Below the pieces are notes generated by a model. It worked only from the letters and a program-made list of their open reading frames with translations. It searched no databases and was not told the origin of the DNA. Positions 39,553-49,266 of a stretch of 64,000 bases of DNA are shown in pieces. Numbering within the stretch: the first letter of the stretch is position 1; each line of letters begins with the position of its first letter. The position numbers and the translations under genes are program-made. The stretch comes from Marinobacter sp. SS21 (GTDB lineage: Bacteria > Pseudomonadota > Gammaproteobacteria > Pseudomonadales > Oleiphilaceae), in contig NZ_JAQNDA010000007.1 in assembly GCF_028369065.1 (NCBI RefSeq), positions 1 through 64,000 on the forward strand, written 5' to 3'.

Positions 39553-41082
39553 ATGAAGCAGCTTTCCGAGCTGGACGCTTCGTTTCTTTACCTGGAATCG
39601 GATACCGCCCCCATGCACATCGGCGGCGTCTACCTGTTCGATGCCCGGGACCGCGACGAGCCATTGGCGTTCAGCACTTTTGTCGCTTACTTGCGAAGCC
39701 GCCTTCACGTTGTGCCGCTGTTCCGACAGAAACTCAAGGAGGTCCCGCTCCGGCTGGGCCTGCCCTACTGGATTGACGACGCGGATTTCAGCATCGAACG
39801 CCACCTGGCCTACGTCAACCTGGGCGAGCACGGCCAGCTCGCCAATCTGGAAGGACTGGCGTCAAAGATCCTGGAGGAGCCCCTGAAGCGAGACCGGCCG
39901 CTATGGCACATCACCTTCGTCGATGGCTTTCGCCTGGATGCCAATGACCCGGACAGTGCCGGCTTCGCCCTGATCGTAAAACTGCACCACGCCGCCATCG
40001 ACGCTTTCAGCGGTGAGGAGATCATTGGCAAGCTGCTGGAATACTCGCCGGACGCCAGCCCGATCGCCGCGCCCCAGCCCTGGGAACCCCAGCCGGCGCC
40101 ATCCGAGGAACGGGTGTTCCTGCAGGCCGGGGTCAACCTGTTCCGCACGCCGTTCAAAGTCGCCAGCCTACTGGCCAGTGCCGCCGAAGCCACCGCCCGG
40201 GGGCTGGTACAGAAGCAGCTGTACAAATTGCCGCTGCCACTGCCGCTGTTTTCGGCGCCTCACAGCCCGTTTAACCGGCAAATCACCGCCAACCGGAAGA
40301 TTGTATCAACGTCGATTTCACTGCCCCGCCTGAAGGCCATCAAGGCCAACCTGGGCGCGGTGACACTGAATGACGTGGTGCTGGGCCTGTGCGCGGAAAC
40401 CCTGCGCCGATACATGGAGGCCTGCGATGCCGATGTCAGCCGCTCACTGGTGGCCATGACCCCGATATCGGTACGTTCCAAGAGTCTGCGGCGAGCCACC
40501 GGCAACCAGATGTCTGCCATGCTGCTGGATCTGGCGACCAACGAACCCAACCCGGCCCGGCGAATCCGTAAGATTCACTGGAATGCGGTAGCGTCAGAGC
40601 CGTATCAGGAAGCCATCGCCGCAGACCGGCTGACCGAACTGGTACCTTCCACCATGCTGGCGCTGTCTGCCCGGCTGTATTCCGAGCTTCAGATCGCCCA
40701 GCGTTATCATCCGGTGTTCAACGTCCCGATCACCAACGTTCCCGGCCCCCAGGAGCCCATGTACCTGCAAGGTGCGCGGCTGGTTCGCCAAAACAACACG
40801 GCGCCGCTGTTCGACAGCATGGGACTGGTGGTCGTTGCGGTCAGTTACCAGGGCTCCCTGACCATCAACTTCACCCTGTGCCCGGACGTGGTGCCCGAGG
40901 GTGAATCGTTGGCGCAGCTGGTTCAGGAGAGCCTGGGCAGCATCGAGCAGGCCGCGGCCGAGTTGCCACCGGAAAGCGGCGAGCAGACCCTGGCCACCGA
41001 CACTCACACCAGCCTGATGGACAACACACTGACCCTTATGGAAGGGGCATTGCGTAAAACGGTGCAACGCTTCAGGAGCTGA
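39553..41082 (+). CDS. Wax ester synthase / diacylglycerol acyltransferase (WS/DGAT family)
   Basis: Uses acyl-CoA to esterify fatty alcohols or diacylglycerol for storage lipid. 509 aa from the ATG at 39553 (AGGAG 6 nt upstream). N-terminal MKQLSELDASFLYLESDTAPMH, then RPLWHITFVDG, the active-site HHAAIDA (145-151), LNDVVLGLCAETLRRY and a DSMGLVVVAVSYQG C-terminal motif. The active site departs from the canonical HHxxxDG by A151 in place of Gly. Encoded alone, downstream of the LysR gene. Such genes are typical of Marinobacter, Alcanivorax and Acinetobacter, often in several copies. Confidence 0.93.
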   Translation: MKQLSELDASFLYLESDTAPMHIGGVYLFDARDRDEPLAFSTFVAYLRSRLHVVPLFRQKLKEVPLRLGLPYWIDDADFSIERHLAYVNLGEHGQLANLEGLASKILEEPLKRDRPLWHITFVDGFRLDANDPDSAGFALIVKLHHAAIDAFSGEEIIGKLLEYSPDASPIAAPQPWEPQPAPSEERVFLQAGVNLFRTPFKVASLLASAAEATARGLVQKQLYKLPLPLPLFSAPHSPFNRQITANRKIVSTSISLPRLKAIKANLGAVTLNDVVLGLCAETLRRYMEACDADVSRSLVAMTPISVRSKSLRRATGNQMSAMLLDLATNEPNPARRIRKIHWNAVASEPYQEAIAADRLTELVPSTMLALSARLYSELQIAQRYHPVFNVPITNVPGPQEPMYLQGARLVRQNNTAPLFDSMGLVVVAVSYQGSLTINFTLCPDVVPEGESLAQLVQESLGSIEQAAAELPPESGEQTLATDTHTSLMDNTLTLMEGALRKTVQRFRS

Positions 41083-41119
41083 CCTATCAGCCCCCGAAGC
41101 GACTCAGGAACCTAGCGCC

Positions 41120-41800
41120 TCAGTCAAAAGCCCAGCGCAGAAACTCACGCTTCTCCTCGGCGCTGGCGCGCTCCCACAGCACTTTCAGGCCATCCAGGGC
41201 GTTGAGATCCGCGCCGGATGCCAGGGGAGCTGGCACCGGCTGACCGACCGTGGTAGCGGACACAACCACCGGTGCCGGCATCGGCTCATAGCGGCGAGAT
41301 TGACCCACGACGTCACCGGCGGCATCGACCACCTGAACCTGAAGGTTTTCCACCATGGCCTCGGCCTCCTGCCGATTGCGCGGCTCAGGCAGGCTGAAGC
41401 GATAACCTTGCCCCGCTGCCGCCTCAAACGTCACCTGATGCGGCTCAGACTCCACCACATCGACCCTGGCTTCGTCGTTCTCCACCGCACGCCCCTTGGC
41501 CCAGATGGTCTTGTAGCGGAACACCACGGTGTTGGCGCCCGGCAGCAGGGAATAGTTTAGCGCCAGGTCATCCATCAGATAGGTCTTGACCTCGCGCCCA
41601 TTCACCGCCGTCACCTGAATCTGGCCCGGCGCCTGCAGTTCGGCCACTTGCGAGGCCTCCAGCGAGCCTCCGTCCCAGGTCTGGATACTTTTCAGCGTGC
41701 TACTGCAACCTGCCAGCAGCATCAGGGCGGAAAGGGCCAATACGGCGCGAAGGTGACGGGGCTGCGCCCTGCCAACCGCAAAACGGCTAGATCGTTGCAT
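41120..41800 (-). CDS. DUF2057 (YccT-like) lipoprotein
   Basis: 226 aa with a lipoprotein signal (LLAGCSS, Cys32) and a DUF2057-type domain: QVTAVNGREVKTYLMDDLALNYSLLPGANTVVFRYK. The C terminus (LKVLWERASAEEKREFLRWAFD) is a helix often seen in such proteins. E. coli YccT represses curli assembly; that role should not be assumed here. The ATG at 41800 has AGAGG 7 nt upstream. Convergent with the acyltransferase gene. A clear A/T-rich patch (41968-42008) lies upstream. Confidence 0.85.
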   Translation of the reverse strand: MQRSSRFAVGRAQPRHLRAVLALSALMLLAGCSSTLKSIQTWDGGSLEASQVAELQAPGQIQVTAVNGREVKTYLMDDLALNYSLLPGANTVVFRYKTIWAKGRAVENDEARVDVVESEPHQVTFEAAAGQGYRFSLPEPRNRQEAEAMVENLQVQVVDAAGDVVGQSRRYEPMPAPVVVSATTVGQPVPAPLASGADLNALDGLKVLWERASAEEKREFLRWAFD

Positions 41801-42065
41801 GTGGAAGCCTCTGTAATGTGAAGAGTTTTGATTCAACCGACAGATCCCGAGGAGGCATTCTGACGAGTGCGGTAGCTGAGCGCAAGGTGCTCCCCGCCGA
41901 CTTTCCAGCACCTTTCAAACCCGGAAATGACGAAGTCTTGGCGCTGCACGCAAAAACTGTAAAAAAGTGTTGAATTGAGATTAAATTGATTTAATTTTAA
42001 ACAGACTAGAAGACAAATCAGCGCAGCCCGCATAACAGCAAAGCCAGCAGGGCGCAGGAGGTCTC

Positions 42066-42269
42066 ATGGAGAATCAACACCGGTCCGGTGAAGCGGGACC
42101 TGTTCCATTTCGCAGCAGCCGGTTTTTCTGCGTGGGGAGCAAGTGGTACTTCACCACCCGAGAGGGTTTTGACAGCGGCCCGTTTGCTTCACGCCAGCGC
42201 GCCGAAATTGGCCTGAATCGGTTTCTGAACGTAGTGCGACTGCTGCCGGAAGAACCGCAGCTCCACTAA
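42066..42269 (+). CDS. DUF6316 family small protein
   Basis: 67 aa with the DUF6316 pattern FRSSRFFCVGSKWYFTTREG followed by GPFASRQRAEIGLNRFL. AGGAGG lies 6 nt before the ATG, a strong ribosome site. Function unknown; members are found in Pseudomonas, Marinobacter and relatives. Cytosolic, with no signal peptide. The upstream 265-bp gap is A/T-rich and may hold divergent promoters. Confidence 0.82.
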   Translation: MENQHRSGEAGPVPFRSSRFFCVGSKWYFTTREGFDSGPFASRQRAEIGLNRFLNVVRLLPEEPQLH

Positions 42270-42317
42270 ACCCGCATCAGCAGAGGCTGCCGCACCCAGG
42301 GATCTCTGGACCGCCCC

Positions 42318-42845
42318 CTATAGCAGTGTCGGCAACCCCCACCTCTGGGCCAGGTACAGGCAACCCAAGGCCATAACGCCGGCCAACACGTCATCGAACA
42401 TGATCCCGAGCCCTCCGGGCATGCGCCGGTCAAACCAGCTGATGGGCCAGGGCTTGATCACGTCAAAGAAGCGGAACAGCAAAAAACCCAGCAACACCCC
42501 ACCGATTGATCCCGGAATGAGCCCCAGCGCGATCCACATACCGACAAACTCGTCCCACACGATGCCGCCATGATCATGCACCTTGAGGTCTTCAGCGGTC
42601 CGGCCACACAGCCAGATACCGACCACAAACGCGATCAGCACCACCAGCCAATAGGCCAGCGGCGGCAACCAGAAAAACAGCCCCCACAGAGGAATGGCCG
42701 CCAAACTGCCCCAGGTCCCTGGCGCCCAACGAATGGCGCCGCTGCCCAAACCGAACGCCAGCAGGTGGACTGGATCCCTTAGGAAACCGGGCGGTAACAT
42801 GTTGCTGGCCCGGTCCGCCCGAGGCTTGGAAGGCAGTTCACTCAT
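42318..42845 (-). CDS. pgpA: Phosphatidylglycerophosphatase A
   Basis: Inner-membrane phosphatase turning phosphatidylglycerophosphate into phosphatidylglycerol. 175 aa with GLGSGAIRWAPGTWGSLAA near the N terminus, the acidic VHDHGGIVWDEFVGMW motif and PGGLGIMFDDVLAG; four or so hydrophobic segments. Overlaps thiL by 4 bp (ATGA). Last gene of the rib-nusB-thiL-pgpA run. Confidence 0.97.
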   Translation of the reverse strand: MSELPSKPRADRASNMLPPGFLRDPVHLLAFGLGSGAIRWAPGTWGSLAAIPLWGLFFWLPPLAYWLVVLIAFVVGIWLCGRTAEDLKVHDHGGIVWDEFVGMWIALGLIPGSIGGVLLGFLLFRFFDVIKPWPISWFDRRMPGGLGIMFDDVLAGVMALGCLYLAQRWGLPTLL

Positions 42846-43795
42846 GAAGTTTCTCCAAAATGGTCAAAACCGCTGGCCTGCGGGCGAGACTTGGGGGCGT
42901 GCCGCAACCTTAGCCCCGGAGTGTCAGATATTTCTCCGATGATGGTCAACGTCGCCCGGGCGGACTCTGGCAAGCGTTCCCACTTTACCGGGGGAATCGT
43001 CACACAAAGTTCATAATCGTCCCCGGCATACAGCGCCAGGGCGATCGCCCCCTCCCCCGCCTGACGGCGCAACGCTCCGGACAGCGGCAGGCGCCGTGCA
43101 TCCACCTCGGCGCCTACCCCGGATGCCGCCAAAATGTGCCCCAGATCGGCCACCAGGCCGTCGGACACGTCCACTGCGGCGCTGGCCTGACCTCGTAGCT
43201 GGCGCCCCAGGGCGAGCCTGGGTTCGGGACGATGATAGCGCTGTAGCAGATAGCGGGCATCCGGTGCAGGCTCCGCCTCGCCCAACAAGGTCAGGGCGGC
43301 GCCTGCGTCGCCCAGGGTGCCGGATACGCACACCAGATCGCCACCGCTTGCGCCGGAACGCAGCAGGGCCTGCCCATGGGGCACGGCGCCATGCACCTGA
43401 AGGGTAACGGTGAGAGGGCCGCGAGTGGTGTCGCCTCCGGCCAACGCCAGTCCGAACGACGCCGCCGCCCGGCCCAGGCCGTCAGCAAAGCCCTGCAGCC
43501 AGTCGCATTGCGCCTCCGGCAGGGTCAGAGCCAGGGTGAAACACAGCGGATCGGCGCCCATGGCGGCGAGGTCGCTGGTAGCAGCCGCCAGGCTGCGCCA
43601 GGCCAAGTGTGCCGGATCGTAATTGACCGGGAAGTGCACCCCCTCGACCATGGTATCGATGGAGAAGGCCAGTTCTGTCCCCGGCGCCAGTTGCTGGATG
43701 GCACAGTCGTCCCCCGGCCCCAACGAAACTGCCGCCGACCGGGTATCTCCAGCCAGCGGCAGAAAGTAGCGACGAATCAGGTCAAATTCGCCCAT
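42842..43795 (-). CDS. thiL: Thiamine-monophosphate kinase
   Basis: Phosphorylates thiamine monophosphate to the active cofactor thiamine diphosphate, which IlvB in this window needs. 317 aa, AIRS/PurM fold: SLGPGDDCAIQ near the N terminus, FSIDTMVEGVHFP, and LAGGDTTRGPLTV. Start ATG 43795; nusB ends 3 bp upstream and pgpA overlaps by 4 bp, so translation is coupled across three genes. Confidence 0.97.
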   Translation of the reverse strand: MGEFDLIRRYFLPLAGDTRSAAVSLGPGDDCAIQQLAPGTELAFSIDTMVEGVHFPVNYDPAHLAWRSLAAATSDLAAMGADPLCFTLALTLPEAQCDWLQGFADGLGRAAASFGLALAGGDTTRGPLTVTLQVHGAVPHGQALLRSGASGGDLVCVSGTLGDAGAALTLLGEAEPAPDARYLLQRYHRPEPRLALGRQLRGQASAAVDVSDGLVADLGHILAASGVGAEVDARRLPLSGALRRQAGEGAIALALYAGDDYELCVTIPPVKWERLPESARATLTIIGEISDTPGLRLRHAPKSRPQASGFDHFGETS

Positions 43796-43798
43796 CGG

Positions 43799-44269
43799 TT
43801 ACCGTGATCGGGTTTCCGCCAGACGCAAACGGCCACTCAACTTGTCGAGAATGCCGTTGACGAACTTGTGGCCATCGGTACCGCCAAAGCGTTTTGCCAT
43901 TTCGATGCCCTCATTGATCACCACCTTGTAGGGCACATCGATCCGGTGCTTCAACTCGTAGGCGCCAAGACGGACAATCGCCAGTTCAATGGCATCCACC
44001 TCGGCCACGGGACGGTCGAGGAAGGGCTCCAGCAGCTTGTCCAGCTCAACCTGCTCGCGATGGACGCCTCTGAGCAAATCCCGAAAATACGCGGTATCGA
44101 CCTTGGTCATGTCGTTGTCGACCATGAACTCGGCTTCGATATCGGCGATCGGGCTCTTGCTGAAGTGGCGATGGTAAAGGGCCTGCAAGGCCAACGCCCG
44201 AGCCCGGCGGCGGTCACCGGCCTTCGGTTTGCCGGGGGCGGGCGAATGTTGGTCGTCTGAGCCCGCCAT
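43799..44269 (-). CDS. nusB: Transcription antitermination factor NusB
   Basis: Binds boxA RNA with NusE (S10) in rRNA antitermination. 156 aa, helical NusB fold with [15 protein letters not shown] near the N terminus and [23 protein letters not shown] then VNGILDKLS at the C terminus. The ATG at 44269 overlaps the ribH stop by one base (TGATG); a GTG one codon earlier is possible. Confidence 0.97.
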   Translation of the reverse strand: MAGSDDQHSPAPGKPKAGDRRRARALALQALYHRHFSKSPIADIEAEFMVDNDMTKVDTAYFRDLLRGVHREQVELDKLLEPFLDRPVAEVDAIELAIVRLGAYELKHRIDVPYKVVINEGIEMAKRFGGTDGHKFVNGILDKLSGRLRLAETRSR

Positions 44270-44745
44270 CACTCACCCAGCTTCTTGAACAGGCTAACCA
44301 TTTCGAGCGCCGTCACGGCGGCTTCTGCGCCCTTGTTACCGGCCTTGGTGCCGGAACGCTCGATGGCCTGCTCAATGGAGTCAACCGTAAGCACACCGAA
44401 GGTTACCGGCACATCGGTTTCCAGGCTGACGGCACCGAGACCGCTGGAGGCTTCTCCGGCGACATAGTCGAAATGCGGGGTGCCACCGCGGATGACGGCG
44501 CCCAGAGCGATGATGGCATCATAGTTTCCGGTTTCCGCCACCCGCTTGACCGCCAGCGGCATTTCATAGGCGCCAGGCACGCGCACAATGGTGATGTCGC
44601 CGGCCGGGATGCCGTGACGGCGCAGAGTATCAATCGCACCCTCCACCAGGCTTTCCACCACAAAGCCATTAAAGCGGCCAACCACCAGGGCATAGCGGCC
44701 GGAACACTCAGTAAAATCGCCTTCCAGAGTCTTGATTTCTGCCAT
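44269..44745 (-). CDS. ribH: 6,7-dimethyl-8-ribityllumazine synthase
   Basis: Penultimate step of riboflavin synthesis. Capsid-forming lumazine synthase, 158 aa from the ATG at 44745 (AGGAG 6 nt upstream). Motifs [35 protein letters not shown] and [16 protein letters not shown]. In the run ribD-ribB-ribH-nusB-thiL-pgpA. Confidence 0.98.
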   Translation of the reverse strand: MAEIKTLEGDFTECSGRYALVVGRFNGFVVESLVEGAIDTLRRHGIPAGDITIVRVPGAYEMPLAVKRVAETGNYDAIIALGAVIRGGTPHFDYVAGEASSGLGAVSLETDVPVTFGVLTVDSIEQAIERSGTKAGNKGAEAAVTALEMVSLFKKLGE

Positions 44746-44791
44746 CTTCGGCTCCTGTCTTGGCCCGCCAGCGCGGCGTGGCCGGATTTGT

Positions 44792-45907
44792 TCAGTTGTT
44801 GGTATAGGGTACGTATTCGACCACTTCCAGATCGAAACCGGAAATGGCTGAGAATTTGATCGGGGCACTCAACAAGCGCATTTTGCCCACGCCGATATCC
44901 CGCAAGATCTGGGAACCGGTGCCCACGGTGAAATAGACACCGGAGCTGCCACGGGAAGCCGAGGACCCGCCTTCGTCGAAATAGTCGTGAATACGATCTT
45001 CCAGGTCGTAGCTGTCGGCGGCACTGTTCAACAATACCACCACGCCGTTGCCAGACTCCGCCACCGCCTTGAGGGCATGGTGCAGCGGCCAGCTGCGGGA
45101 CCCTTCACGGCGGGCGCCGAGCAGATCGCGCAGAGTATCGGTGATGTGGACCCGCACCAACGCGGGCTCATCGGCCGTGATGTCGCCTTTCACCATGGCC
45201 AGATGGGTCGCACCCTGAATGCTATCGTGGTAGGTGCGAAGATTGAATACGCCAAACTCCGTATCGAGATCGTATTGTTCGACGCACTCGATGGTGCGCT
45301 CGTTCAGGGTCCGGTAATGGATCAGGTCGGCGATGGTGCCGATTTTCAGCCCGTGAGTTTCGGCGAACAGCTCCAGATCTTCCCGCCGAGCCATGGAGCC
45401 ATCATCGTTCATGATCTCACAGATCACACCGGCCGGCTCACAGCCCGCCAGCGCCGCCAGATCGCAAGAGGCCTCGGTGTGACCGGCGCGACTCAGGACG
45501 CCACCCGGGTCCGACATCAAGGGAAAAATGTGCCCCGGCTGGACCAGGTCGGTGGCCTTGGCGTCGCGCGCCACCGCAGCCTGGACGGTACGGGCCCGGT
45601 CAGCGGCGGAGATGCCGGTGGTCACGCCCTCCGCGGCTTCGATCGACAGGGTGAACTTGGTGCCAAAGCCGGACGCATTCTTCTGCACCATCAGAGGCAA
45701 TCCGAGCTGCTCGCAGCGCTGGCGGGTCATCGGCATGCAGATCAGGCCCCGCCCAAAGCGGGCCATGAAGTTGATGGCCTCGGCGTCGCAATGTTCCGCC
45801 GCCATCACCAGATCGCCTTCGTTCTCTCGATCCTCGTCATCCATGAGGATGACCATTTTGCCCTGACGGATGTCTTCGATGATGTCTTCAATGCTGTTCA
45901 GTGCCAT
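44792..45907 (-). CDS. ribBA: 3,4-dihydroxy-2-butanone 4-phosphate synthase with degenerate RibA domain (RibBX type)
   Basis: N-terminal RibB domain is intact: [17 protein letters not shown] and [10 protein letters not shown]; it makes the four-carbon unit for RibH. The C-terminal half (from about 205) aligns with GTP cyclohydrolase II but lacks the zinc cysteines and reads [13 protein letters not shown] where the cyclohydrolase would have a Cys-bearing motif, so cyclohydrolase activity is not expected. Annotation as RibBA would mislead. 371 aa from the ATG at 45907; a GTG four codons upstream with a decent site is an alternative. Confidence 0.95.
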   Translation of the reverse strand: MALNSIEDIIEDIRQGKMVILMDDEDRENEGDLVMAAEHCDAEAINFMARFGRGLICMPMTRQRCEQLGLPLMVQKNASGFGTKFTLSIEAAEGVTTGISAADRARTVQAAVARDAKATDLVQPGHIFPLMSDPGGVLSRAGHTEASCDLAALAGCEPAGVICEIMNDDGSMARREDLELFAETHGLKIGTIADLIHYRTLNERTIECVEQYDLDTEFGVFNLRTYHDSIQGATHLAMVKGDITADEPALVRVHITDTLRDLLGARREGSRSWPLHHALKAVAESGNGVVVLLNSAADSYDLEDRIHDYFDEGGSSASRGSSGVYFTVGTGSQILRDIGVGKMRLLSAPIKFSAISGFDLEVVEYVPYTNN

Positions 45908-45981
45908 ACGGTTTTGCACCCTTGCACCCTGAGCGCCACGCAGAAACGGTGGACCAATCAGGTCATGAATTTAAGACGAAA

Positions 45982-47097
45982 TTATCGGGGGACCAGAATC
46001 AGCCGTTGATCCGCACCGACCTGGCGACGGTCCTGTACCCGCCATTGTACTTTATCCGCCATTGATTCCAGTGGCAGATGAGCCGTCGGCCGCCCGGTGC
46101 TGCCGAGGAATACCGGCGCCTGATAGAGCCAAAGCTCATCCACCAGCCGTTCCTGAATAAAGGTGCCGGCCAAGGTTGGGCCTGCTTCCACCAACAGATC
46201 GTTAATGCCCAGCTCACCGAGGGCATCCAGGGTTTCCCCCAGGTCGATGCCGTTATCCTTCCAGGCCACGCCGTTGACACTTACGCCCAACGCAGCCAGG
46301 TCCTGAGCCGACGCTGTCGCCAGGGCCTCACAGGAGCAGAACAGGCGCACATCGCCGCCCCGGAGAATCTTGGCACTCGCCGGGGTTCGCGCATCGCGAT
46401 CGGCAATCACTCGCAGCGGTTGGCGCGCCGGCTCGGTGGCATCGCCAATGTCACCCAGTTCACTGCGACGAACCGTCAGCGACGGATCGTCCGCAAGCAC
46501 GGTGCCCACGCCGGTCAGAATCGCATCACTGATGGCGCGCAGGCGCTGGACATCACGACGGGCTTCGGGACCGGTAATCCATTGACTCTCGCCGGACGCC
46601 ATGGCGGTGCGACCATCAAGACTGGCGGCCATTTTCACCCGAACGAACGGGCGGCCTGATCGCATCCGCTTCAGAAAGCCCGGATTGAGTTTCGCAGCCT
46701 CGTCCGCCAGCAACCCCACCGTGACCCGGATTCCCGCGTCCCGCAGCATCGCTAATCCACGCCCCGAAACCGCCGGATTGGGATCCTCCGTTGCCGCAAT
46801 CACATGCGCGACGCCGGCGTCGATCAATGCCCGGGCGCAGGGCGGCGTGCGCCCAAAATGACTGCAGGGCTCCAGAGTGACATAAGCGGTGGCGCCCCGC
46901 GCGGCAAGACCGGCCTGACTCAGCGCATGAACTTCGGCGTGGGCCTCGCCTGCCCGCTCGTGCCAGCCTTCGCCCAGAATTTTTCCATCTTTGGCAATGA
47001 CACAGCCAACCCGTGGATTGGGGTGCGTGGAATAGCGCCCCCGCCAGGCCAATCGAACGGCCCGTCCCATCAACTCAATGTCACGCGAATCGATCAT
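45982..47097 (-). CDS. ribD: Bifunctional riboflavin deaminase-reductase RibD
   Basis: Second and third steps of riboflavin synthesis: a zinc deaminase (HAEVHAL and [20 protein letters not shown]) and a C-terminal NADPH reductase domain ([24 protein letters not shown]). 371 aa. It overlaps nrdR by 4 bp (ATGA). The riboflavin synthase gene ribE (ribC), which usually follows ribD in Pseudomonas, is absent: only 74 bp separate ribD from ribB. Confidence 0.97.
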   Translation of the reverse strand: MIDSRDIELMGRAVRLAWRGRYSTHPNPRVGCVIAKDGKILGEGWHERAGEAHAEVHALSQAGLAARGATAYVTLEPCSHFGRTPPCARALIDAGVAHVIAATEDPNPAVSGRGLAMLRDAGIRVTVGLLADEAAKLNPGFLKRMRSGRPFVRVKMAASLDGRTAMASGESQWITGPEARRDVQRLRAISDAILTGVGTVLADDPSLTVRRSELGDIGDATEPARQPLRVIADRDARTPASAKILRGGDVRLFCSCEALATASAQDLAALGVSVNGVAWKDNGIDLGETLDALGELGINDLLVEAGPTLAGTFIQERLVDELWLYQAPVFLGSTGRPTAHLPLESMADKVQWRVQDRRQVGADQRLILVPR

Positions 47098-47618
47098 GCC
47101 TTGCCTTTGGTCGACGACGGCTTACCGGCCAGGACCTTGACCACATCCACAGGATCCGCGGCATCGCCATTGCCGGCCAATCGCTCAATTTCTTCCTTGA
47201 ATTCGTTGATGTCCTGAAAGCTTCGATAAACGGAAGCGAAGCGCACGTAAGCGACCTTGTCCAGCTGGCGCAGCTCGGTCATCACTTCCTCGCCAAGCTG
47301 CATGGACTTCACTTCCCGCTCTCCGGTCGCGCGCAACCGGAATTTGATCCGGTTCAGTGCCGCCTCGATCTCCTCGATGCTGACCGGCCGCTTCTCCAGC
47401 GCCTTCATGATGCCGGAACGAAGCTTGTCCTCATCAAACGGCTGCCGAGTACCGTCCTGCTTGACCACCCGCGGCATCACCAGCTCGGCGCTTTCGAACG
47501 TGGTAAAGCGCTCACGACAGGACAGGCATTCCCTTCTGCGGCGCACCTGATCACCTTCCGCGACCAACCGCGAGTCGATCACCTTGGTATCGGCTTCACC
47601 ACAGAATGGACAATGCAT
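47094..47618 (-). CDS. nrdR: Transcriptional repressor NrdR
   Basis: ATP/dATP-sensing repressor of ribonucleotide reductase genes. 174 aa: N-terminal zinc ribbon [11 protein letters not shown]...[10 protein letters not shown] and an ATP-cone domain from about residue 49 ([16 protein letters not shown]). Overlaps ribD. Conserved glyA-nrdR-ribD order. It cannot be told from this window which nrd genes it controls. Confidence 0.98.
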   Translation of the reverse strand: MHCPFCGEADTKVIDSRLVAEGDQVRRRRECLSCRERFTTFESAELVMPRVVKQDGTRQPFDEDKLRSGIMKALEKRPVSIEEIEAALNRIKFRLRATGEREVKSMQLGEEVMTELRQLDKVAYVRFASVYRSFQDINEFKEEIERLAGNGDAADPVDVVKVLAGKPSSTKGKA

Positions 47619-47643
47619 TATTCTCAGCTCCCTCAGACAGGCA

Positions 47644-47670
47644 AACGGGCGGAGGTTGACAGCGCCCGTT
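47644..47670 (-). terminator. Possible terminator/hairpin after glyA
   Basis: An 8-bp perfect stem (47644-47651 with 47663-47670) and an 11-nt loop in the 63-bp gap between glyA and nrdR. The T run on the minus strand is short (TTT), so read-through into nrdR is likely. Confidence 0.45.
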
Positions 47671-47681
47671 AGCTACTCCAT

Positions 47682-48938
47682 TTAACCGGCGTAGACCGGA
47701 AAACGCGCGCACAGCGCTTCGACCTGCTCGCGCACCCGGGTGATGACCGCGTCGTCTTCCAGGTTGTCCAGGATATCGCACATCCAGCCGGCCAGCTCGC
47801 GGCACTCGACTTCGCCAAAGCCACGGGTGGTGACCGCCGGGGTGCCGACCCGCAGGCCAGAGGTGACGAACGGCGAACGCGGATCGTTGGGCACGGCATT
47901 CTTGTTCACGGTGATGTGGGCACGACCGAGTGCGGCATCGGCGTCTTTACCGGTAATGTCCTGCTTGATCAGGCTCACCAGGAACAGATGGTTGGTGGTG
48001 CCACCGGAAACCACGTCATAGCCGCGGGCCACAAACACCTCCGCCATGGCCTTGGCGTTCTTCACCACCTGCTGCTGATAGGCCTTGAATTCGTCGCTCA
48101 TGGCCTCCTTGAAGCACACCGCCTTGGCCGCGACTACGTGCATCAGCGGGCCGCCCTGGCCGCCGGGGAACACCGCGGAATTCAGTTTCTTCTGGATGCC
48201 TTCATCATCACAGGCGAGGATCAGGCCACCACGGGGACCACGCAGGGTCTTGTGGGTGGTGGTGGTCACGACGTGGGCATGGGGCATCGGGTCCGGATAG
48301 ACACCGGCCGCGACCAGGCCCGCCACGTGCGCCATATCGACAAACAGGTAAGCACCAACTTTGTCGGCGATTTCACGGAAACGGGCGAAATCCAGGGCCT
48401 GGGAGTAAGCGGAAAAGCCGGCAATGATCATCTTGGGCTGGTGTTCGACCGCCAGTGCTTCCACCTCGTCGTAATCGATCAGGCCGGTTTCCGGGTTCAG
48501 ACCGTACTGTACCGCGTTGTAGATCTTGCCGGAGAAGTTGACACTGGCGCCGTGGGTCAGGTGACCGCCATGGGCCAGGCTCATGCCCAGCACGGTGTCA
48601 CCGGGGTTGACCAGGGCCATGAACACCGCGGAATTGGCCTGCGAGCCAGAGTGCGGCTGAACGTTGGCGTAGGCGGCTCCGAACAGTTCCTTGGCGCGGT
48701 CGATGGCCAGCTGCTCCACCACATCCACGTGCTCACAACCACCGTAATAACGCTTGCCGGGATAGCCTTCGGCGTACTTGTTGGTCAGATCGCTGCCCTG
48801 GGCTTCCATCACCCGTGGGCTGGTATAGTTCTCTGACGCAATCAGCTCGATGTGAGCTTCCTGACGCTTGCTCTCCGCCTGCATGGCGTTCCAGATCTCG
48901 TCGTCAAAACCGGCGATTTTCATTTCACGATTAAACAT
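47682..48938 (-). CDS. glyA: Serine hydroxymethyltransferase
   Basis: PLP enzyme interconverting serine and glycine while charging tetrahydrofolate with one-carbon units. 418 aa from the ATG at 48938, which gives the typical [16 protein letters not shown] start. PLP lysine in [28 protein letters not shown] and [11 protein letters not shown] are also present. The open frame runs a further 29 codons upstream without family match. A small perfect hairpin (48963-48977) lies in the leader. Confidence 0.98.
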   Translation of the reverse strand: MFNREMKIAGFDDEIWNAMQAESKRQEAHIELIASENYTSPRVMEAQGSDLTNKYAEGYPGKRYYGGCEHVDVVEQLAIDRAKELFGAAYANVQPHSGSQANSAVFMALVNPGDTVLGMSLAHGGHLTHGASVNFSGKIYNAVQYGLNPETGLIDYDEVEALAVEHQPKMIIAGFSAYSQALDFARFREIADKVGAYLFVDMAHVAGLVAAGVYPDPMPHAHVVTTTTHKTLRGPRGGLILACDDEGIQKKLNSAVFPGGQGGPLMHVVAAKAVCFKEAMSDEFKAYQQQVVKNAKAMAEVFVARGYDVVSGGTTNHLFLVSLIKQDITGKDADAALGRAHITVNKNAVPNDPRSPFVTSGLRVGTPAVTTRGFGEVECRELAGWMCDILDNLEDDAVITRVREQVEALCARFPVYAG

Positions 48939-49266
48939 GGATGCGCTGCCTCTGTGTGCTGCGTCTGCCCTGCAGACAATTTTAAAAAGCGGGTCGGGAA
49001 CCGCAAACACGAGCGACTGAGGCACCGGTTTCAGCTCCCTGGAAAAAGGGCCGCTATTCTATCGCATTCCGCCCCCTAAAATCACCTTTTCGCCGCGCGC
49101 GATCAGCCGACACTGCGGGAGTTTCACCGATTGCCTTCACAGGTCGCTTTCGCTACCTTACAACCCTGATTTCAGTCCCGGAGCCAGAACGGCCGCATTC
49201 CCTTCCAGTTTTGGAACATGCCCGTGTCAACCGACCGGCTCCACAACCCAGAGGAAACCGCCAGTT
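48939..49266. promoter_or_regulatory. Divergent intergenic region between glyA and ettA
   Basis: A 328-bp gap with no gene. For glyA a TAGAAT -10 box (49056-49061, minus strand) with a weak TGATTT at 17 bp is the best promoter, giving a leader of about 110 nt with one 6-bp hairpin. For ettA only weak boxes are seen. I do not see the paired glycine-riboswitch fold. Confidence 0.4.

Noticed and set aside
45908..45981. FMN riboswitch in front of ribB
   Set aside because: The gap is only 74 bp and shows none of the paired helices of an RFN element.
48939..49266. Glycine riboswitch upstream of glyA
   Set aside because: No paired aptamer pattern is visible; only one small hairpin.
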